A stretch of 64,000 nt of DNA from Siderastrea radians (lineage: Eukaryota > Cnidaria > Anthozoa > Scleractinia > Rhizangiidae), in NCBI GenBank assembly GCA_964017195.1, contig OZ024892.1:14850071-14914070 (forward strand), read 5' to 3'. The translations under genes were made by a program, and so were the position numbers. The stretch's first letter is position 1; each line of letters starts with the position of its first letter. The notes below the pieces were generated by a model. The model made no database searches, had not been told where the DNA came from, and was given only the letters and a program-made list of their open reading frames with translations. Below, piece by piece: positions 45,061 to 56,639 of the stretch.

Positions 45061-45340
45061 TTTTGGAGAGTAGGCTGGTGTTAGATCCAGAGTCTAACAT
45101 TGCAAGAACTTCGACAAAGTTTCCATTTCTGTTCATGAGTTTAACGTTTTGAACAGGGCACAAACCAGGGACAGGTTTTAACTTTGCTTTCTGGTACACA
45201 ACATTTCCTTGGATGTTTCCATTCGACGTAGTTGAAGGGCCTTGGAATTGACTTTGGAATGGTGCTGCTTTTGGATTCAAATTTGTGTTTGTTTCGCCAT
45301 TCCTGTCATTATGTAGAGACCGGTGGTGTTTTTTCTGCAT
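44984..45340 (-). pseudogene. BEL-B protease fragment with deletion junction
   Basis: LAMLDSGSNTSLLSKNAARR is the retropepsin active-site region (DSGS in place of the commoner DSGA/DTGA). Immediately afterwards the frame meets integrase-linker sequence in a shifted frame (about 45050-45065). This marks the deletion that removed reverse transcriptase and RNase H. Confidence 0.8.
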
Positions 45341-46179
45341 TTGTCACAGGTTGAGCTATCTGGTTTCTTGCAATCGTTTGTGTGATGCGCTCTTAGACAC
45401 TTGCGACATCGCCAATGTTGCTTAAAAATCTCCCACCTTTGATTGACTGTTAAAAGCTGGAACGTAGGACAGGCAGCCAGATGATGTTTGGTTTTACAGC
45501 CAAGTGGACATGCTTCATCATCAGTTTCTTCGGCATTGGCGGCATTATTTTCTGTCTTCTTAGGACCCTTGTCCCGGCGACTTTCATTCCTTTCCTCAGG
45601 GACGAAGCTCCTTTTGCCTCGGGAGCAAATGCTTGCTTCCTGATGTAACCAGGCGATGAGGTTGCTAACATTTTCTTCTTTCCCTTCCTTTTTCATCTCT
45701 CTACCAAAATGAGAATTGTCGTTTGGATCGAGTTTGGACAAAAGTTGGGACATAAGGAATGGTGCTTCTGAAGACTCTAGCACAGGGCACCCACTATCTT
45801 CCATATCGTTTACATAGCAAGACACTGTTGTGGCGAAGTGTGTAAAGGACTTGGAATCTCGTCTGACTGGTTTAAGATTGTTTATTTCAGACAGCAATTC
45901 ATCCATTAATTTTCGTCTGTCTGCGAACTCGGTTTCCAAGATGTTCCAAGCGCTGTCAATGTTCTTACAGGCTTTAACCTGGTCAGTCCACCACGAACCC
46001 TTTGGCAATACGTTTCGGAAACGTTGCAATTGTTCATCTTTATCCTGAGCATATTTCGTCATCCAATGATTGAATTCCTTTTTCCACGTGGCATATGATC
46101 TGCAACCTCCATCCCATGCTGGTACTGGTAATCGTTGAAGACCACTTAAGTTTGGTTTTGATCCTAAGGTGTCCGCCAT
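45277..46179 (-). pseudogene. BEL-B gag, DUF1759 domain and zinc knuckles
   Basis: 300 residues with LQRLPVPAWDGGCRSYATWK, WWTDQVKACKNIDSAWNILE and LLSEINNLKPVRRDSKSFTH, the DUF1759-type capsid region. Cys-rich segments CPLGCKTKHHLAACPTF and CRKCLRAHHTNDC then CDKC follow. A frame shift near 45325 separates it from the protease frame. Confidence 0.85.
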
Positions 46180-46302
46180 TTATGCTACTGCTGATGTCAT
46201 TGATGACATTGATGATGTCAGAGCCTCACGGGTTTCAGAGTCCTTACGAGACGTTTCAGAAGAATTTTGTTTCTTTTGATACGCAGCAAATTTGAAAGCA
46301 AT

Positions 46303-46584
46303 TTAAAGAAAATCCGCCTTGGCCTTGTCTCCAAGTTTTCTGCTCGTTAAAAAGGGTCCCTCGTCTGTGGTAGCGCCTTCATCAGTCAGTTTGTCTAAAA
46401 TCGTTTCTTGCTGCTTTTTGATTTGCCTATATCTCGTCTCTACTTGAGCGAATGCTGCTTCAAGTGTTTTGAGTTCTGGTTTTACTGAGAAAATTGTTTC
46501 AAATTCCTCCATTAACTCGTAAAGGATGTTTACGGCGTTTTCCATTTTTCCTGCGAGGGTTTTGACGTCTACTTTAGGTGGCAT
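46303..46584 (-). pseudogene. BEL-B gag N-terminus
   Basis: MPPKVDVKTLAGKMENAVNI begins the gag protein, with a coiled-coil-like stretch (FAQVETRYRQIKKQQETILD). A stop after KADFL (46303-46305) interrupts the path to the rest of gag, which resumes at 46179. Confidence 0.7.
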
Positions 46585-46893
46585 TTTGAACGGAATTCAC
46601 TTTACGTAAATATGCTTTAACTCCAGCCTCGATTTCATGCGACGTTACTACCAGCGGGCTTCGAAGTCTTTGATTTTGACAATCCAGCAACAAAGATAAA
46701 AATGAAAATGTCAAACAAATCAAATGTCCTTACTTTTCCTTCGCAAATACAATTCGGCGTAATCTTGATGAAGATTCAGCATAAGTTGAGGGCGTGATGA
46801 TTCAGCGTAATCTGTGGCAGCTCAACTTGTGATACGAAGTTCGGCGGTTGTCAATAACTCGATTCGAAGTAATCTTTGAGGACAAATTTTGAC

Positions 46894-47313
46894 TGATTCG
46901 CTCCTATGCGTGAAGGCGTTACTTCTGTAGAAGGTTAGCCAGGGATTTCAAGGTTTTGAAGATTTTATTTTGCACTAGACTTTACGGCTTTGTTCCTTCA
47001 TCGATCAGTTCGGGAAGCGTCCGTAGTTACAATCATAGTCAACTGAAACCAGTTAGAAAACAAGTTACTATTTACATCATTCGCATCATTTGAAACGGCA
47101 AACAGTTCTCAACTTACAATTTGTTTTCCATAAATCCTTGAAATCCCACATCGGCGACTGAACAACGAAACGTGTCGTTAAAGAAGTGAAACTTGTTCTT
47201 TTAAATTCTTGTCACCTAATGTCACCTGACCTTATTTTTCCCGCCTCGCTAAGCCGAGGCGATAACTGACAATATGGAAATTTTAGGAAATTGTTTGCAC
47301 GAAATGCAAATCA
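46894..47313 (-). repeat. BEL-B LTR, 5' copy (right)
   Basis: Contains CCCGCCTCGCTAAGCCGAGG and ends GAAATGCAAATCA, next to the GAGAC target duplicate. Confidence 0.9.
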
Positions 47314-47599
47314 GAGACTACGGGGAAGAAGTGGTTGTAAGAGAAGCAACTCGAGCATCTTCAAACTAGTAAACCCCAGGACCTCAACCTATCAGTTGAT
47401 TAGTCAAACGCCCGGATTACTATCTGGTGCCCCATATCTGGCTATAAACAACGTTTCTGATGCCTTAGTTTTAGTAGTCGCAAAGAAATCCGCCCACTAC
47501 ATTCATAATCATCCGAAAATAAAGGACATCAAAACAGAACCTACAGCAAACTGGTTAATCGTTATATTTTTTATACCTTAACTTTTTTTATATAGAGGG

Positions 47600-48190
47600 A
47601 CAGACGAGTGGGACGAATTGCTCTCACGCAACACCTATTGGAGAGTACTACGGATTACTGCTTGGTTCCTGAGATTTAAAACCAACAGTCTGGCAAAGTT
47701 AAAGAATATAGAGAAGTCGCGTCCACTGTGTACCGAAGAACTTGCAGACGCTAAAGAACATCGGGTCAAAAGAGTACAAAGAGAAATACCTGAAGACATG
47801 GAAAGACCCGGATAAAAATAAGTCAAAGAAAAGGAGAACCTCCTTAAATGCACCGGACGAATCCAGGGATACAACCCACTCTAACTGGAGGATAGGCCGT
47901 TTACTCAGAAACTCAGTCAGCATGTCCACGTTCCAATGAGGCTATTGGGTGTGGCCAATGTTCTTCTCCCTGGAGAACAACGGAAAACATTCCTATCACA
48001 GATACTGAAGCTACATGATCAATAGACGTCTCTTGTATCCGAGTTCAGAAAACATTTGGCAAAGTCCACCAATTACTCCAAACAACATTGACCATGATCC
48101 TGATTTATCCAAATCAGAAGTTGGCTTGCTTTCAAATAACTCACAACCAATCCGTGTACCCTTTGGAAGTCAAAACAGCCACCCATTTGT
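47600..48190 (+). pseudogene. array unit 3: BEL/Pao pol fragment (type B)
   Basis: Readable pieces include LSRNTYWRVLRITAWFLRFK (the RNase H-integrase linker), KSRPLCTEELADAKEHRVKR, IPEDMERPG and, after a gap, LYPSSENIWQSPPITPNNID. The integrase core is missing. Confidence 0.65.
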
Positions 48191-48689
48191 TCCTCTTTAT
48201 TTTCTTATTTCTTTTAAGACGTAGGGTTTCAAAGGCAGAAGAGGAACGTTTTGGGCACAAGATCGGCTTTTGGAGCATAGAGGCCCTAAAGAGATATTGC
48301 AACATCTCGACTATAAGACTTTCCCGCCACCACCAGCTTCAAACCAATATACCTCAGTATCTTCAAGAAGCTGTTATTTTGTAAAATAATATTATTTTAA
48401 TTGCTGTTTTTTTAGGGACTACAGCGAAGAAGTACTTCCAGGAGTATTAACTCGAGCATCTTCAAACTAGTAAACCCCAGGACATCAACCTATCAGTTGA
48501 TCAGTCAAAAACACGGATTAACATCTGGTGCCCAATTTCTGGCCGTTATTATCAACTTTCGTTTTTTTGTTAAATCAACAGTGAGGCCTTTTGTAGGCGA
48601 TCACCACTTGTAGCTAGGCTACAACCTATCTAAGGCATTTGCATGGCATTGCAGTAAAACAAAGAAGGTCCTATGCTTCCATCAAACGT

Positions 48690-48900
48690 ACATGATCAAT
48701 GGACGTCCCTTGTATCCGAATTCAGACAACATTTGGCAAAGTCCACCAATTACTCCAAACAACATTGACCATGATCCTGATTGAGCCAAATCAGAAGTTG
48801 GCTTGCTTTCAAATAACTCACAGCCAATCCAAGTACGCTTTGGAATTCAAAGCAGGCAGCCAAATAGTTTTTAAAGTAAGTAAAAACTCACTTATTCCTC
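48690..48900 (+). pseudogene. array unit 3': partial copy, integrase C-terminal part only
   Basis: Carries the CAATGGACGTCCCTTGTATC segment and what follows, fused to the 14040-type repeat on its left. The linker part is absent. Confidence 0.6.
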
Positions 48901-49034
48901 TTTAATTTATTAATTTATTTGTTTTCAGACGTGGGGTTATGTACATTTTTTGATTACAGCGTGTTGTATTTCAGTTCACACGGATGTAACCAGTAATTGC
49001 ACTACCAAATAGAACTGTATGGATTCTGCATCGT

Positions 49035-49545
49035 ATTAAAAAAGTTGCGTCCATTATGTACCGAAGACGGTCCGGACGCTAAAGAACATTGGGTGAAAAG
49101 AGTACGAACAGCAATGCCTGAAGACATGGAAAGACCCGGATGGAAATAAGTCACAGACAAAGAGACCAACCTTCTTAAGAGCACTAGAAGAATCCGGGGA
49201 TGCAACACAGTCTATCTAGAGGATGGGCCGTTTCCTCAGAAACTCAGTCAGCATGACCACGTTGAAATAAGGATCTTAGGTGTGGCCAACACAAAAATCA
49301 AGCTCTCCATGAAGAACAACGGAAAACATTCCTATCAGAGATACTGGGACCTACATGATCAATGGACGTTCCTTGCATCCGAATTCAGACAACATTTGGG
49401 AAAGTCCACCAATTTCTTTAGACGACATTGACCATGATCCTGATTGATCCAAATCAGAAGTTGGCTTGCTTTCAAATAACTCACATCCAATCCAAGTACG
49501 CTTTGGAAGTCAAACCAGCCAGCCAAATAGTTTTTGAGGTAAGCA
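49035..49545 (+). pseudogene. array unit 4: BEL/Pao pol fragment (type A)
   Basis: Linker and integrase-end pieces as in unit 2, to which its second half is nearly identical (GATACTGGGACCTACATGAT shared with 42701). Confidence 0.65.
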
Positions 49546-50369
49546 ACAACCCATTTATTCCTCTTTAATTTCATATTTGTTTTAGACGTAGGGTTCAAGG
49601 GCGGAAGGGGAACGTGTTGGGCACAAGATCGGCCTTTTGAGCATGGGGGTCCTAAAGAGATACTGCAAGATCTCGACTATAAGCCTTTCCTGCCACTACC
49701 AGCCGCAAACCAAAATACCTCAGTATCTCCCAGCAGCTGTTATTCATTCCCTAATGTTCTTTTAATTGCTTTTTCATAGACTACGGGGAAGAAGTGGTTG
49801 TAAGGCACAAGATCGGCCTTTGCAGCATAGAAACCTAAAGAGATACTGCAAGATCTAGACTTTTAGCCTTTCCTTCCACCACCAGCGCCAAACCAAAATA
49901 CCTCAGTATCTCCCAGAAGCTGTTATTCATTATACAACATTCTTTCAACTGCTTTTTTCATAAACTACAGGGAAAAATTGGTTGTACGAGTAGCAACTCG
50001 AGCATCTTCAAACTAGTAAACCCCAGGACATCAACCTATCACTTGATCAGTCAAAAGCCCGGATTACCATCTAGTGCCCAATATCTGGCCGTAAACAACG
50101 TTTCTGATGCCTTAACTTAAATAACGGACCAAAACATCCGCGCACTATATTCCTCATCATTTTAAAATAAAGGACTTCGAAAGTGAACACCGAGGAAATT
50201 GGCTAATCTTTATACTTTTTTATACGTTAACTTCTTCTTAGAGAGAGACAGATAAACTTAAGGCTGAAAATATTCTTATGTACTTTTTTGATTACAGAGT
50301 ATTATATTTCAGTTCACACGGATGTCACCAGTAATTGAACTATCACCTAGAACTGTCTGGTGTTTGCAT

Positions 50370-50845
50370 CGTGTCAAAGAAGTTGCGTCCATTGTGTACC
50401 GAAGAACGTGCGGATGCTAAAGAACATTGGGTGAAAAGAGTATGAACAGCAATGCCTGAAGACATGGAAAGATCTTGATAAGAATAAGTCACAGACAAAG
50501 AGACTAACCTTCTTAAATGCACTAGAAGAATCCAGGGATACAACACAGTCTATCTAGAGGATGGGCCGTTTACTCAGAAACTCAGTCAGCATGTCCACGT
50601 TGAGATAAGGCTCTTGGGTGTGGCCAACACAACAATCAAGCTCTCCATGAAGAACAGTGGAAAGCACTCCTACCAGAGATACCGAAACCTACATGATCAA
50701 TGGACGTCCCTTGTATCCGAATTCAGACAACATTTGACAAAGTCCACTAATTACTCCAAACAACATTGACCATGATCCTGATTGATCCAAATCAGAAGTT
50801 GGCTTGCTTTCAAATAACTCACAGCCAATCCAAATACCCTAGGTA
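50370..50845 (+). pseudogene. array unit 5: BEL/Pao pol fragment (type A)
   Basis: Shortened at the end: CCAATCCAAATACCCTAGG runs straight into GTAAGT, a deletion shared with unit 7. This marks units 5 and 7 as sister copies. Confidence 0.65.
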
Positions 50846-51329
50846 AGTAAAAACCCACTTATTCCTCTTTAATTTATTATTTGTTCTCAGTTGTGGAGTT
50901 TCAAAAACGGAAGGGGAACGTGTTGGACACGAGATCGGCCTTTGGAGCATAGAGACCCTAGAGAGATACCGCACGATCTACAAAATACCTCAGTATCTCC
51001 CAGCAGCCGTTATTCATTATATAATATTCTTTCAATTGCTTTGTTCAGAGACTACGGGGAGGAAGTGGTTGTAAGAGTAGCAACTTGAGCATCTTCAAAC
51101 CAGTAAAGCCCACGACATCAACCTATCAGTTGATCAGTCAAAAGCCCGGTTACCATCTGGTGCCCCATTTCTGGCCATAAAGAACATTTGTGACGCCCTA
51201 GTTTTAGTAGCGGAGGAAAACATCCGCCCACTAGATTCATAATCATCCGAAAATAAAGGACTTCAAAACAGAACCTACAGCAAATTGGTTAATCTTAACA
51301 ATTTTTTATACCTTAACTTTTTTATAGAG

Positions 51330-51930
51330 GGACAGAAGAGTCGGACGAAGTGCTCTCACGCAACGCCTATTGGAGAGTACTACCGATTACTGCTTGGGTC
51401 CTGGGATTTAAAACCAACAGTCTGGCAAAGTAAAAGAAGATAGAGAAGTCGCGTCCATTGTGTACCGAAGAACTTGCAGACGCTAAAGAACATCGGGTCA
51501 AAAGAGTACAAAGAGAAATACCTGAAGACATGGAAAGACCCGGATAAAAATAAGTCAAAGAAAAGGAGAACCTCCTTAAATGCACCGGACGAATCCAGGG
51601 ATACAACCCACTCTAATTGGAGGATAGGCCGTTTACTCAGAAACTCAGTCGGCATGTCCACGTTCCAATGAGGCTCTTGGGTGTGGCCAATGTTCTTCTC
51701 CATGGAGAACAATGGAAAACATTCCTATCACAGATACTGAAGCTACATGATCAATAGACGTCTCTTGTATCCGAGTTCAGAAAACATTTGGCAAAGTCCA
51801 CCAATTACTCCAAACAACATTGACCATGATCCTGATTTATCCAAATCAGAAGTTGGCTTGCTTTCAAATAACTCACATCCAATCCAAGTACGCTTTGGAA
51901 GTCAAACCAGCCTGCCAAATAGTTTTTGAG
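51330..51930 (+). pseudogene. array unit 6: BEL/Pao pol fragment (type B)
   Basis: Close to unit 3 (same GATCAATAGACGTCTCTTGTA change that alters the INGRPLYP codons to INRRLLYP). Readable: EELADAKEHRVKRVQREIPE. Confidence 0.65.
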
Positions 51931-52764
51931 GTAAGCAACAACCCATTTATTCCTCTTTAATTTAATATTTGTTTTAGACGTAGGATTTCAAGGGCGGAAG
52001 GGGAACGTGTTGGGCACAAGATCGGCCTTTTGAGCATGGGGGCCCTAAAGAGATACTGCAAGATCTCGACTACAAGCCTTTCCTGCCACTACCAGCCACA
52101 AACCAAAATACCTCAGTATCTCCCAGCAGCTGTTATTCATTCCATAATGTTCTTTTAATTGCTTTTTTCATAGACTACGGGGAAGAAGTGGTTGTAAGGC
52201 ACAAGATCGGCCTTTGCAGCATAGAAACCTAAAGAGATACTGCAAGATCTAGACTTTTAGCCTTTCCTGCCACCACCAGCGCCAAACCAAAATACCTCAG
52301 TATCTCCCAGAAGCTGTTATTCACTATACAACATTCTTTCAACTGCTTTTTTCATAAACTACAGGGAAAAATTGGTTGTACGAGTAGCGACTCGAGCATC
52401 TTCAAACTAGTAAACCCCAGGACATCAACCTATCACTTGATCAGTCAAAAGCCCGGATTACCATCTAGTGCCCAATATCTGGCCGTAAACAACGTTTCTG
52501 ATGCCTTAACTTAAATAACGGACCAAAACATCCGCGCACTAGATTCCTAATCATTTTAAAATAAATGACTTCAAAAGTGAACACCGAGGAAATTGGCTAA
52601 TCTTTATACTTTTTTATACGTTAACTTTTTCTTAGAGAGAGACAGATAAACTTAAGGCTGAAAATATTCTTATGTACTTTTTTGATTACAGAGTATTATA
52701 TTTCAGTTCACACGGATGTCACCAGTAATTGAACTATCAACTAGAACTGTCTGGTGTTTGCATC

Positions 52765-53240
52765 GTGTTAAAGAAGTTGCGTCCATTGTGTACCGAATAA
52801 CGTGCGGATGCTAAAGAACATTGGGTGAAAAGAGTATGAACAGCAATGCCTGAAGACATGGAAAGATCCTGTTGGCAATAAGTCACAGACAAAGAGACTA
52901 ACCTTCTTAAATGCACTAGAAGAATCCAGGGATACAACACAGTCTATCTAGAGGATGGGCCCTTTTAACTCAGAAACTCAGTCAGCATGTCCACGTTGAG
53001 ATAAGGCTCTTGGGTGTGGCCAACACAACAATCAAGCTCTCCATGAAGAACAATGGAAAACATTCCTACCAGAGATACCGAAACCTACATGATCAATGGA
53101 CGTCCCTTGTATCCGAATTCGGACAACATTTGACAAAGTCCACTAATTACTCCAAACAACATTGACCATGATCCTGATTGATCCAAATCAGAAGTTGGCT
53201 TGCTTTCAAATAACTCACAGCCAATCCAAATACCCTAGGT
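52765..53240 (+). pseudogene. array unit 7: BEL/Pao pol fragment (type A)
   Basis: Sister of unit 5, 2392 bases downstream, with the same terminal deletion and few differences (for example CCGAATAACG for CCGAAGAACG). Confidence 0.65.
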
Positions 53241-53724
53241 AAGTAAAGACCCACTTATTCCTCTTTAATTTATTATTTGTTCTCAGTTGTGGAGTTTCAA
53301 ACACGGAAGGGGAACGTGTTGGACACGAGATCGGCCTTTGGAGCATAGAGACCCTAGAGAGATACCGCACGATCTACAAAATACCTCAGTATCTCCCAGC
53401 AGCCGTTATTCATTATATAATATTCTTTCAATTGCTTTGTTCAGAGACTACGGGGAGGAAGTGGTTGTAAGAGTAGCAACTCGAGCATCTTCAAACCAGT
53501 AAAGCCCACGACATCAACCTATCAGTTGATCAGTCAAAAGCCCGGTTACCATCTGGTGCCCCATTTCTGGCCATAAAGAACATTTCTGACGCCTTAGTTT
53601 TAGTAGCGGAGGAAAACATCCGCCCACTAGATTCATAATCATCCGAAAATAAAGGACTTCAAAACAGAACCCACAGCAAATTGGTTAATCTTAATAATTT
53701 TTTATACCTTAACTTTTTTATAGA

Positions 53725-54300
53725 GGGAGTCGGACGAAGTGCTCTCACGCAACACCTATTGGAGAGTACCACGGATTACTGCTTGGGTCATGGGATTTAA
53801 AACCAACAGTCTGGCAAAGTAAAAGAAGATAGAGAAGTCGCGTCCATTGTGTACCGAAGAACTTGCAGACGCTAAAGAACATTGGGTCAAAAGAGTACAA
53901 AGAGGAATACGTGAAGACATGGAAAGACCCGAATAAAAATAAGTCAAAGACAAGGAGAACAACCTCCTCAAATGGACCGGAAGAATCCACGGATACAACC
54001 CACTCTATCTAGAGGATGGGCCGTTTCCTGAGAAAATCAGTCAGCATGTCCAAGTTCCAATAAGGCTCTTGGCTGTGGCCAATGTTCTTCTCAATGGAGA
54101 ACAATGGAAAACATTCCTATCACAGATACCGAAACCTACATGTTCCATGGACGTCCCTTTTATCCGAGTTCAGCAAACATTTGGCAAAGTCCACCAATTA
54201 CTGCAAATAACATTGATTCTGATTGATCCAAATCAGAAGTTGGTTTGCTTTCAAATAAGTCACAACTAATCAATGTACGCTTTGGAAGTCAAAACAGCCA
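53725..54300 (+). pseudogene. array unit 8: BEL/Pao pol fragment (type B)
   Basis: More diverged than units 3 and 6. Readable VANVLLNGEQWKTFLSQIPK is the GxxHEEQxKTFLSEI-type helix before the integrase end. Its tail runs into the 14040-type repeat at about 54665. Confidence 0.65.
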
Positions 54301-54756
54301 CCCATTTGTTCCTCTTTAATTTATTATTTCTTTAAAGACGTAGGGTTTCAAAGGTGGAAGGGGAACGTTTTGGACACAGGATCGGCCTTTGGAGCATAGA
54401 GGCCCTTAAGAGATACTGCAACATCTCGACTATAAGCCTCTCCTGCGACCACCAGCTGCAAACCAATATACCTCAGTATCTCCTAGAAGCTGTTATTTAT
54501 TAAATAATATTATTTCACTTGCTGTTTTTTAAGGGACTACAGCGAAGAAGTACTTGTAGGAGTAGCAACTCAAGCATCTTCAAACTAGTAAACCCCAGGA
54601 CATCAACCTATCAGTTGATCAGTCAAAAGTCCGGATTACCATCTAGTGCTTAATATCTGGCGGATATTATCAACTTTCGTTTTTCTGTTAAATCAACAGT
54701 GAGGCCTTTTGTAGGCGATCACCACTTGTAGCTAGGCTACTACCTATCTAAAGCAT

Positions 54757-56376
54757 TTGCATGGCATTGCAGTAAAACAAAGAAGGTCCTATGCCTCCAT
54801 CAAACGTGATCTACAAAAGCAGCTGCAAAATATGGTTGTTTTGAATGAGGGACTTATCAGGGCAAAAGGCATTCATGAATCCAAAAGAAATGTCTTGAAT
54901 GCCTCAGAAGATTCCCCGTTTGCACTGACCTGGGATATGGAGGGATATTCGGAATTGCTAGGGAAAAGTGAAAGAATCCAAAAAAGTATCAGTAGGATTG
55001 TGGACAGAATAGATGGCCCAGTTAATGACAGAGACAATATTAAGCCGATGTGACAAAACTCAAGAAAGAGATAGAATCATTTGTCAAGGAAATGAGCACC
55101 AAGAAACGACAAGCTCCTTCTTGCTTGCTTTTGTTCATGATGTGATGATGAAGGTGGTGATGAACGTCGAAACTTCAAGCCCTATGCTTTCCTGTTCGTA
55201 TCATTAAATACAAGAGTATCACTGATGCCAAGTTACGTTACGTGAGCTAAAGGAGGAGCTGAGAAGTGCTATGAAAGAGTTTGGAATGACTACTGTTGAT
55301 ACGTTTCTTTATTTTAATTAATTAATGTTAAACGGTATTTTTAATGGATTACCATCCTTAAGTGGAGTGAAGTCAATGGAAAATCATTAATCAATCTCAA
55401 CCGGACCCCATGACTCTTACTGCTTTAAAAACGTCTTGGTGCATTGATTCGCGCAAGGCAAACAAGGACTGGGACGAGCCGATGAAAGTTCATTTGGCCT
55501 CGTGGCCGAAGGACAAAACAAGAGTATTCTGTTTCAAACTGGACTCGACAATAATTTTGGATGTTTAATGTATGGTTTTTTAACGTTTAATTTTCGGTAT
55601 ATTTACGCTCATTTTTCTGGTTGTTGTGGACAAACGTAAGTTTTGAACAACATTGAACTGTGTCGGATTGATTGAATGTTCTCTTGGAGTTTCATCATAG
55701 GCGATTCAAAATTATTTACTTTGTGATTGTATTTCATAGCTTCAGATTGTTGTGTCATTAAAATCCTGAAAATTCCAAGCTGTCCTCGTTTGGTTTGATT
55801 TCCGTTGCCTCAACGATCCATGCATAATGGGAGAACCTGGTTCAGATTACGTGGCTAAAAATGTAAAATATACATATTCATTTAACGTGCTCTTATGCAA
55901 AAATCATACAATATGTTGACTTAGTAAGAGTCTTCCACATGCTGCCATTTGCAATGCTGAAAGGACCCAGATATTAGGTGAAATCCACAGTTTATGTTGT
56001 TTAAACGGTTTTGAAGATCTTCATTATTGTTATCACTGACCAGCAAGTTCCCACTTATTTAAAATAACTTACTGTAACTATATTGGAAACTAGTCAATTT
56101 ACATGTGTTTTAGATGCTGGGTTTATCTCCACAGATGGAGAATTCAATTCCTTGCGAACGCAAGGCACCCACAAACCTCTGTCTGGTATTCAGTTGATAA
56201 TGGATGGAAGAACAGAGGCAAAGTCACTATCACTGCGGATAGAGTTATACCTGACACCGACACACAGAGGTATATATCAGTCAACAGAGTATTACTGTCA
56301 TCTTAGCCTTTTGTCTACCGACGGGACTTCAAAGTCGCAGAATATGAAACTATCAGCAAAAAATGTGAGGTGCTGA
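54757..56376 (+). pseudogene. decayed coding region of an uncharacterised multi-part protein
   Basis: 54757-55053 encodes NMVVLNEGLIRAKGIHESKR and SPFALTWDMEGYSELLGKSE. In other frames come TKLKKEIESFVKEMSTKKRQ (about 55050-55110), RNFKPYAF and PVRIIKYKSITDAKLR (55165-55235), then ELRSAMKEFGMTTV. After an unrelated or intronic gap, 56110-56290 encodes FISTDGEFNSLRTQGTHKPL and SGIQLIMDGRTEAKSLSLRI. The pieces run in a consistent order, so I treat them as one broken gene. I recall similar repetitive cnidarian proteins but cannot name a domain. Stops and shifts rule out a working product. Confidence 0.5.
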
Positions 56377-56639
56377 AACTACCTATTGGGACGTTTGAGT
56401 CCAAAGATCCTTTATCCATCATTCTTGTATAAAGGACACTACAATGTAACATACATGAAACGGCGTATGTGATCAATTCAAAATGGCCACTTCTTAGAGG
56501 AACAAGTGGCATTCAGGTTCGTACAACTTTGTTTTATTTGACAAGGTTTAATGCTGAGTCAAAGGCTGAGTAATTTTCTGTGCGTAGTTTAAGACTTAAA
56601 TTACACGTTGAAGAACGTTTTGGTGTAAAATTTTTTAAT

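Larger units (their letters stand above)
43138..47313 (-). mobile_element. BEL/Pao LTR retrotransposon B, lacking RT and RNase H
   Basis: LTRs of 418 and 420 bases (43138-43555 and 46894-47313) start TGATTCG and end GCAAATCA on the + strand (TG...CA). The direct repeat GAGAC flanks the element (43133-43137 and 47314-47318); uninterrupted array copies read TCAGAGACTACGGGG across the site. On the minus strand the order is gag, protease, integrase, C-terminal domain, so the element lies opposite to the array's coding fragments. Reverse transcriptase and RNase H are deleted at about 45060. It is a non-autonomous derivative. Confidence 0.92.
47314..54800 (+). repeat. tandem array of BEL/Pao pol-derived units, right part, with 2.39-kb higher-order period
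   Basis: Six units, counted from the motif TCCATTGTGTACCGAAGAAC, start near 47728, 49050, 50385, 51450, 52777 and 53839. Two unit types alternate. Type A is preceded by a GATTACAGAGTATTATATTTCAG stretch; type B is preceded by CTATTGGAGAGTACTACGGA. Blocks of about 2.39 kb repeat: 49802 matches 52197, 50385 matches 52777 and 51450 matches 53839. A repeat also found at 14040 is embedded near 48545 and 54665. Confidence 0.8.

Noticed and set aside
47635..54000. Minus-strand ORFs with recurring SLTYFYPGLSMSSGI
   Set aside because: Antisense shadow of the array units; the sense strand gives recognisable pol sequence.
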